A DNA stretch of 64,000 nt from Neostapfia colusana (Eukaryota; Streptophyta; Magnoliopsida; Poales; Poaceae). The notes below the pieces were generated by a model. The model saw only the letters and a program-made list of their open reading frames with translations. It was not told the origin of the DNA and made no database searches. This document shows positions 57,621 to 64,000 of this stretch, piece after piece (the first letter of the stretch is position 1; the number at the start of each line of letters is the position of its first letter). The stretch lies in NCBI GenBank assembly GCA_030760725.1, contig JASWHV010000017.1:5496959-5560958 (forward strand), in the 5' to 3' direction. Both the position numbers and the translations under genes were made by a program.

Positions 57621-59187
57621 AGTCCTCTGTTGCCTGCTGGGATAATTTTCAATCCCTTCAGAAAATTGTAGTTTAAAAAAAACGTGATGGTATTCAAATT
57701 ATTTATGCTAGATCAAAGCTCTGTTTCACAGCGGTCATGAGTCTCTGAACATTGTAACGGATGAGGTCATGCAATACAATTTTTTTCACATGACACGAAT
57801 AAGATCAGCAGAAAATTGTCTTCGTCATGGATAGTGTTCCGCAGTAAAATGCTGTTGATGGGGCTGTGTTCTTTCCTTTGTTTTGTTAGCATAAAGCAAT
57901 AATTAACAAGTCTTATGTTGTTGCTGTTCATTGGAATTGGAATTGCCAGAATGTGACTTCAATAGCGAGTAGACAATTATGCAATAGTCCAGCGCTAACA
58001 CCGAACTTTTGGCACGTTCGCTGGGCCACTATGTTTTGTTAGTCAATTGGGTTGGAAAGTTGGTAGGCGTGAGTTCACAGCTTCGGCCTTTTTAGCACAG
58101 TAGGCTGCAACATGGGTGCACTTCAAAATTTAAGGCCCCTACTTGGGCTGGGCCCTAGGCCGGCGCCGCTATCGCCCTGCCTGAAAGCCCCGCTGGTCTC
58201 CGGATCCTGATGAAGCTGCGACATCACAATACTGTCATGTTGCAACATATACACACAATCTTCAACACTATATCACCAATTTACTAGTACAAAGTGTATC
58301 ACCAGGGAACTAAAGTATCCACGGGAAGTAATACTATGTATGTTCTCTTCCACTGTTCAGCTAGAGGCAAATCAAGCGAAGTGGCTAAGCCCAGACAACA
58401 CATGAGGCTATATCCTAGCTACTCAGTGATGTGTTGCATTCATCTGTATGGAGGCAGACCAATCTCGGTGGCCACTAAAAAAGATATCTTCAAATGTTTG
58501 TTCCGACAGAAAAACAACAGCATCAAAGAACAATGATCGATCATCCCGACGATCACTATCGACTTTCACAAACTATCAAGGTACTTAAAGCATCTGTAGG
58601 GCCGTTCTAGCTCTGCGTCTTTGTCATCTTAAAAACAGTCCTGAGGACGACTACTTAGGAGCTAGGAGTAGCAAGACAATCAACCAATAGCGCGTTGCAA
58701 ATCTTGTAGTCCTATTCTGTTCTGCATCATATGCATGTAACACACTACTCGTGTGGACATTAAGCAAGTCCAGGCTAGCCATGCATGAGCCTACTGAAGA
58801 ACCTAGACTGATTTCACTCAGTGACAACTTTCCTGAATTCAAAACTCCATGCTTGGATTACCACTACTTAATTTCGGCCTCTGTATTCGTGCCGCGCGGC
58901 CGGTTCGCCCGCTGGGGGCGAGTGGCGATCACATGAGCCGCCATTAAACTAGCTGATCGGCTCTCGGCCCCAGAAAGCCATGGCAAGGGCCGAGAGCTTA
59001 AACAAAAGGCGCGAGCTCCAGAAACTATAGATTCTTCTCATGGGATGCGACCCTCTTTCCGAAGGCCGAGGCCGCGCGCAGAGGGAGGGGACAGGACGGA
59101 GGTATTAAAACACCTAGAGCCAAAAAATCTCCTGTTCTTTGACTTGCGAGCTGTAAGACCAAATGTCTTTGACTTGAGACTCGCCAC
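57621..59187. other. ATP23 3' UTR and intergenic sequence
   Basis: No recognisable gene. A GC-rich patch lies near 58130-58210. The right end is the promoter side of the peptide gene. Confidence 0.4.
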
Positions 59188-59194
59188 TATATAT
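59188..59194 (+). promoter_or_regulatory. TATA box of the RGF/GLV-type peptide gene
   Basis: TATATAT 78 bp upstream of the ATG, with a short purine-rich leader between; well placed for transcription start near 59220. Confidence 0.65.
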
Positions 59195-59271
59195 GCACGC
59201 GCGCACGCACTCTCGCAGCGGATGCGAGGAGAGGTAGGTGAGACGCCGTGAGGACGAACGCAAGTGGGAAG

Positions 59272-59645
59272 ATGGCATCGTCGCTTGGGGTTGTGAAGCT
59301 CCTCGCTCTGATGCTTTTGATAGTCTTCAGTTCATTATCACTTCATCAACAAGTAGCAAGCGTTGGTGAGTCATCTTGCTTTGTTCATTCACCTTTACGC
59401 TAACCACTACTGCTACTCGCTTTGTTCTCTTTTTTTTAGAATTTCTTCTTGATTTTGTTCATGGTTACTGCTGCAAACTGTACCATCTGATGAATCATTT
59501 TTATTCTCTGGATGGAGAAGGTGCTATTAGGTTGCATGACAGAAAGCAGCACGCAAAGCAATGGGAAGAGGAGAGGAATCAGTTGAGGTCGTTCATGACC
59601 ATGGACTACAAGCCCATGCACCGGCGAACGCCAAAGCACAACTGA
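59272..59645 (+). CDS. RGF/GOLVEN/CLEL-type secreted peptide precursor, 72 aa, two exons
   Basis: Exon 1 (59272-59365) encodes MASSLGVVKLLALMLLIVFS and a short polar end, a clear signal peptide of about 30 residues. A 155-bp GT-AG intron follows, then exon 2 (59521-59645) encodes a basic spacer (RLHDRKQHAKQWEEERNQL). The precursor ends DYKPMHRRTPKHN at the stop codon. Asp-Tyr at the start, a proline-bearing middle and Pro-x-His-Asn at the very C-terminus are the marks of root meristem growth factor / GOLVEN / CLE-like peptides. Their Tyr is sulfated by TPST after the Asp, and they are perceived by RGI/RGFR receptor kinases in root meristem and gravitropic signalling. RNQL upstream resembles an RxxL subtilase site. 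The precursor is shorter than most family members (often 80-150 aa). The assignment rests on motif and architecture only. Confidence 0.83.
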
Positions 59646-62288
59646 TTCAGCTTGCTAGGCCTAATCTGTTAGCACCAGAAAAGCTTGATGCTTTCAAGTC
59701 GGTTGCCCATTCTTCAGGCTTCATCACCAGCAGCAGCATCCGCGTCCATTGAAGCGTGATGGCAGACAGGAGAAGGTCATCGATAGCTAGTCTGCCTCTT
59801 CAACGTTCTTCTGATGTCTGTGCAAATTTTGCCCCCTGCCTGCCCAAATGTTAGTATCGCTAGTAGGATATATACGCAGCTTTAGTACTAGTACAGAACA
59901 GTAGTAGTGTTAGTATCTGCGATGGCCTGTTAAGGTCTCGTAGCTTCTTTTACTAGAGTACATGCTTCTTCTGTAAGTGAAAGAACAGCTAGACTGAAAA
60001 TTTTAAAGTTGGAAATGCTTTATATACTACTTACTTATGAACATGCATGTCAACCATAATGGAATAAGTACACTGAAGGAGCATTTCGTTACAGTTTCAA
60101 CTGCTCGTTTTTTACCCTGAGGAAGTTGATCACTCCTCTTCTTTATCTGAGAAAGTTCAGCGATTACTTCTTCTTGCCGAATCAGTCGTGCTTCGGCGTA
60201 CCATTTTGAGTGGCTCCACGTTTCACGAACGAATTAAGGAAGCCATATGCATATGGTTTTTACGTTGCGGGACATTCAGAATACCGCTACTGGTCTCCTA
60301 TCGGAAGGCGCAATCAGAGAACAGAAAATAGATGCATGAAAGCAGCAGTGTCTGGGAGTCACTGCTGCTTTTACCGCTGGACCACCAAGGTTATTACCAC
60401 CCACCGATCAAAAGCAGCTAGCGATCACATTTCACATGGATGTTCAAGGGATACGCGGGAACAAAGACGCACAAAACGGCGATTAGGCTTTTGACTGGAT
60501 CGATCACCATATCGTCTTCGCCGCGCTTTGAGCCTTTGAAAGAAAGCGGAGATGTGCCCGGGCAAATCATAAATCGCAGTGGTGAAATAGGTTACTCCTG
60601 CTTCGAGAGTTTGCACTTTCGCCGCGACAGAGACAAAGAGGCCGAGGCTGCCGGCGGAAGGGACGTGTGGTGGCGGCCAGGCCGAGGCCGAGCGGGGGAG
60701 GTGTGCGGCGTCGTGCCCGCCACGCGCGTGGTGGCCGTGGAGAGCGAGGCGAGGACAAGGACACGAGGCCTGCTGGCGGCGCGCGCATCCCGTACGCCCC
60801 ACCACCTCCCTTCCCTCGGAGTCGGAGTCCATCCCTCTCCCCGCTCGCCCCAAGAGATGCCGACGCCGCCGTTGCCGCCTCGTTCCTTGGTTCACACACG
60901 TTCACGCGCTCTATTGCGCTGGTGACAGCGAGCTGCACGAGAAATGCTTTGGGGCTTGCGGGTTTGGAGAAAAAGCAGAGGCGTCGTGCCTCCAGCTTTG
61001 CTCAGTTGCTCGCGGACGTCGTCCGGCGCTGCCGGTGGTAGGGAGTGACTCGACCTGCTCTGCTGCTCCTACATGGGCTGCTGGTGATTCTAGTGTTGCT
61101 CACAGGCTAATTTTTTTTTCTGGTCGGAAGAAGGGATCATAGGGCCTGTCTACATCAGTTATCGGGCCGCCTTTCTCGGTGTCGGTAATTTTACCAGCCC
61201 AGTAAGCAAGCACGCCTCGTTCAAGAGCCCTACGTTCTGGCCCTCTGTCGACTTCTCACGCAAGCCACATTCTACGCGCGTCTCAAAACCCAGCTCTCTT
61301 GAAAAGCTCCTGAAAGTTGGCCAGGACGCTTGGCAGCTGTGAACATGGGAAAGGCAACCAACTGAACTGATGTGTTTTCTCGATGCTGATGGCAGGAAGA
61401 TATAGTGACGGTGGAGATGACCGGAACGTGGTGGCCGTGCTCGTCGTTTGTGCTTCCGTATCTGCCGCGCCTGTTCCCTTCCAACGGTCCCAGATCGTCG
61501 ACAGCCAGCAGAAGTGGGCCTTCTTTCCCTCGATCAATATTCAATGATGGTTAGCGCAACACAGAATTTACAAAGTACGGAACTGAACGTCTGGGCCTAA
61601 CGTCGCTGTGGTGCGTGCGTGCACGGCAGAGAGCCGGCGTGTGGGACAGCGGAAGAGAAAATTAGAATTATACCACTTGTAACGTTGAGCTTCGCCAGAA
61701 TATAATTGAGACATTATAAATTATATCACAAACCACTTTCGCGGAGGGGTCCTGCGCTCTCTGCCTGTTCGTTCCATAGATGCGCAAGCTTAGCTTTCCT
61801 TCCATTCTCCGGACGAGACGTGGCCGCTCGGCGAACGTCCCTGCAAAGCCGTGTATGGTCAGTGAGATGCTGCGATGGGTGGCTGTCCCCGATGATCTGA
61901 GCGCGGGATGGGACATCGGGATCGTGGAGGACCATGCACCCCGCCCGGCCCATCATATCACGTCGCTTTGCACCGACCACCGGCCTCCTTCCGGAGGGAG
62001 ATCTTAAAGCGCCGCCTCGCCTAGCTCGCAGGGGGAACCGGCCAAGCACAGGAACACAGCGCCCGAACGACACCTCATGCCTGCACCGGCCCTGGAGATA
62101 GGCAGATAGCTAGCTAGCTAGGTACCTAGCGCTCCCCTTTTCCCTTAGATCGACAGGCCCCCCATCAGCTCAGCCGGGCACCGGACGGAGGCTAGCGCGA
62201 CGACGCGTCGTCACCAGTCGCCGCCCGTCACGTCGCGCCGTGCGTGCATGCCAGTTCGCGACAGAGGCAGCGCGCGGGAACAGACACG
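59646..62288. other. Intergenic, no convincing gene
   Basis: Includes the peptide gene's 3' UTR. GC-rich frames at 60440-60940 and 61730-62070 have no similarity I know and overlap on both strands. (AGCT)n runs near 62109. Confidence 0.4.
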
Positions 62289-62310
62289 CTCTCTCTCTCT
62301 CTCTCTCTCT
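62289..62310 (+). repeat. (CT)11 microsatellite
   Basis: Eleven CT units in a GC-rich region. Confidence 0.9.
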
Positions 62311-63140
62311 CATGTAGCGTAATCACGCGCGTCGTGGCTCCCATCGACAACGAACAAGCAACGACCCGCGCGCAGGGGCAGGAGCGCGAGGCTCGAAAGC
62401 GACGCGTAATCTCGGACCGTTCCGGCCGGGCGCCGTCCAACGAGGTCGGGGCAGGTGTTCCCCCCCGCCGCCGCGCGCGCGGCGCGGCCTACCATGTTGT
62501 GCCAGCAGTAGTCCGGTACCGCGCGCGTGGCGCGCCCGTGAGCGACCTCGTTGTCGTCCACCACCAGCGGGCGGTGCCTTTTGTGTCCTTTCTTCGTGCT
62601 CTGATTGATTGGTTTCAGGCTCAGGCCCCTCCCTACTTGACGGACCGCTTCGAAGTTCGCCACGTGGAGGGTGCCAAGCGTGGACACCGCCGAAGGCGAA
62701 GAAATCGCAACACCCTCAGCGCAATGATGTTGACGGCCGTTGGACCGTACGAGGAATCGGCGTTTTGAGGATGGCTTTTCAAGATTATCAGCTAGCTCCT
62801 GTAATGACCGTCATCATCCATAGCTCCTCCGTTCCGGTAGCTCCCGCTGGCCGCCAGCGATGTTGGATCACGGCGTACGATGCGAGGAATTAAGCAACGC
62901 ATTACCTAGGACGATTCAGAGTGCCGTCCAACGAGAACAGGGCAGGTGTTTTTTTTTTCTGCCGTGGCCTACCTGAGCACAGGTGAGCATGCGCCTCGTC
63001 TGCAGCAGTGCAGTGCTGCCCCACCACCACACTTCCCTCTGTTCTGGCTGGCCGATCGCGCGCACAAGTCGCTGACTTTCTTCAGTGGTTCAGGTCCCTC
63101 CCTGATGAAGTTTCTGACTCACTCCCTCTGTTTCTAACTA
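62311..63140. other. Intergenic with a local direct repeat
   Basis: GCCGTCCAACGAG...GGGCAGGTGTT occurs at 62430-62459 and again at 62921-62950 with a few changes, each followed by a homopolymer (C or T) and a GGCCTACC word. No gene recognised. Confidence 0.5.
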
Positions 63141-63236
63141 CTCCCTCCGAAATAAATAATGTTTAGGACATAAAATCTAGTTCAATTTAAATTAAATTAG
63201 TTGTCCTAAACGTCATTAATTTCAGAACAGAGGGAG
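63141..63236. mobile_element. Stowaway-type MITE, 96 bp
   Basis: Termini CTCCCTCCGAAATAAAT and, in reverse complement, CTCCCTCTGTTCTGAAAT, with TA flanks (63139-63140 and 63237-63238). Interior arms GTTTAGGACA and TGTCCTAAAC are complementary. The right end shares TTCAGAACAGAGGGAG with the MITE at 18803-18901. Confidence 0.87.
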
Positions 63237-63552
63237 TAGTTTTTCTAAAAAATATATTTTTAATAAAAATTTTGAGGACAGGTCTTTTTTGAAAAAATAA
63301 TTCGAGAAGAGAGAAAGTACGATCTGAGAAGATTTGACACCGAACACAATGCTAACGACAACAACTGCAGCTTAGGAAACGATGAACCCCCACGTTTTTG
63401 GGTTTGCTTTTGGCGGGTTGCGTAACGACCAGCTACTGCCGCAATTATTTTATTAGTTTAATTATTCTGTCTGTTGTTTATGCATCCAAATCACTTTAGC
63501 CATAAAATGAATCTTGGCACATACAGGTCCTTTCCTTGCCCGAACACCCAAC

Positions 63553-63589
<37 letters not shown>

Positions 63590-64000
63590 CCTTTGCTTGA
63601 TCGATCTCTAGCTACCAGCTTTTTACTGCTTTCGCACACTGGTTTACTGATCACCCAAGAGTGCAAGCAATAACGCTTGGAAATGAAGCATCCGGGGCCG
63701 GGCTTGTGCAACTACACTTTTCTCCAGCTGGTCGGGTCCAGCAACCGCCAAGAACCTTTACCTAGCGTAGCGAAACCTCTCTCTTTCTGAAGAACCTTTT
63801 AAGAGGCTGCTGTCTGTCTCCGCACTCCAGCTCAGTGTCACTGCCCTGGTTGACACCGTGCAATCGACATGTCACGCTCACGCAAGAGCTGACCTTAGCG
63901 TGCTCGTAGCCCTTTCAGGAAGACTATATCTATACGTGCTCTCGTTCGTTCAACCATCGTACACGGCGACGTATACTTCGCCGCCGTCGTCGTTGCCGGG
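63237..64000. other. Right edge of window, no gene recognised
   Basis: AT-rich, with an (AT)15 microsatellite at 63555-63584. The last 200 bp could be promoter of a gene beyond the window. Confidence 0.4.

Noticed and set aside
60437..61041. Possible first exon of a gene (GC-rich frames after 60437)
   Set aside because: No recognised domain, no consistent splice partners, and equal open frames on the opposite strand.

Overview
The window is plant nuclear DNA, most likely from a PACMAD grass such as the sorghum, sugarcane or millet group. This rests on intron-bearing plant genes with GC-rich first exons, Stowaway-type MITEs, an Au-type SINE and grass-type Copia, CACTA and LINE elements. The species cannot be fixed from sequence alone. 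No prokaryotic operon, CRISPR array or organelle gene is seen.

Layout. (1) 1-10252: a decayed Ty1/Copia element on the + strand, interrupted by an intact, probably very young Copia of the same family on the - strand (215-5915; LTRs identical by eye, TSD GGAAG, one 1588-aa gag-pol ORF). (2) 10253-11320: last exon and 3' UTR of an ELP3-like gene, whose upstream exons would lie left of the window. (3) 11325-15409: a Stowaway MITE, a hAT-type MITE, a LINE reverse-transcriptase relic and a longer Stowaway-like MITE. (4) 16397-17860 (-): a two-exon gene for a BAG-related ubiquitin-like protein without a BAG domain. (5) 23132-27311 (+): a three-exon gene for a four-MA3-domain translation regulatory factor (PDCD4/MRF type). 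Its first intron holds a degenerate repeat array with E2F-like sites and an Au-type SINE. (6) 29124-31154 (+): a five-exon RCC1-repeat gene with a GC-AG intron. (7) 32370-55369: a four-insertion transposon nest. A roughly 6.5-kb LINE holds a solo SIRE-like LTR and a small CACTA element, and the CACTA holds a 12.1-kb SIRE-type Copia with an extra third ORF. (8) 55655-57620 (+): ATP23, a mitochondrial metalloprotease/assembly factor with HELIH, whose start codon lies only 285 bp from the nest. (9) 59272-59645 (+): a 72-aa precursor of an RGF/GOLVEN/CLEL-type secreted peptide. (10) 59646-64000: no convincing gene; microsatellites and one MITE.

The host genes are unrelated housekeeping or signalling genes and form no pathway. 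The most informative feature is the transposon stratigraphy. Flanking target duplications let each insertion be ordered and show that about 23 kb now separates the RCC1 gene from the ATP23 promoter. Exon boundaries were worked out by hand from splice signals, reading frame and remembered family conservation; none was checked against transcripts or databases.
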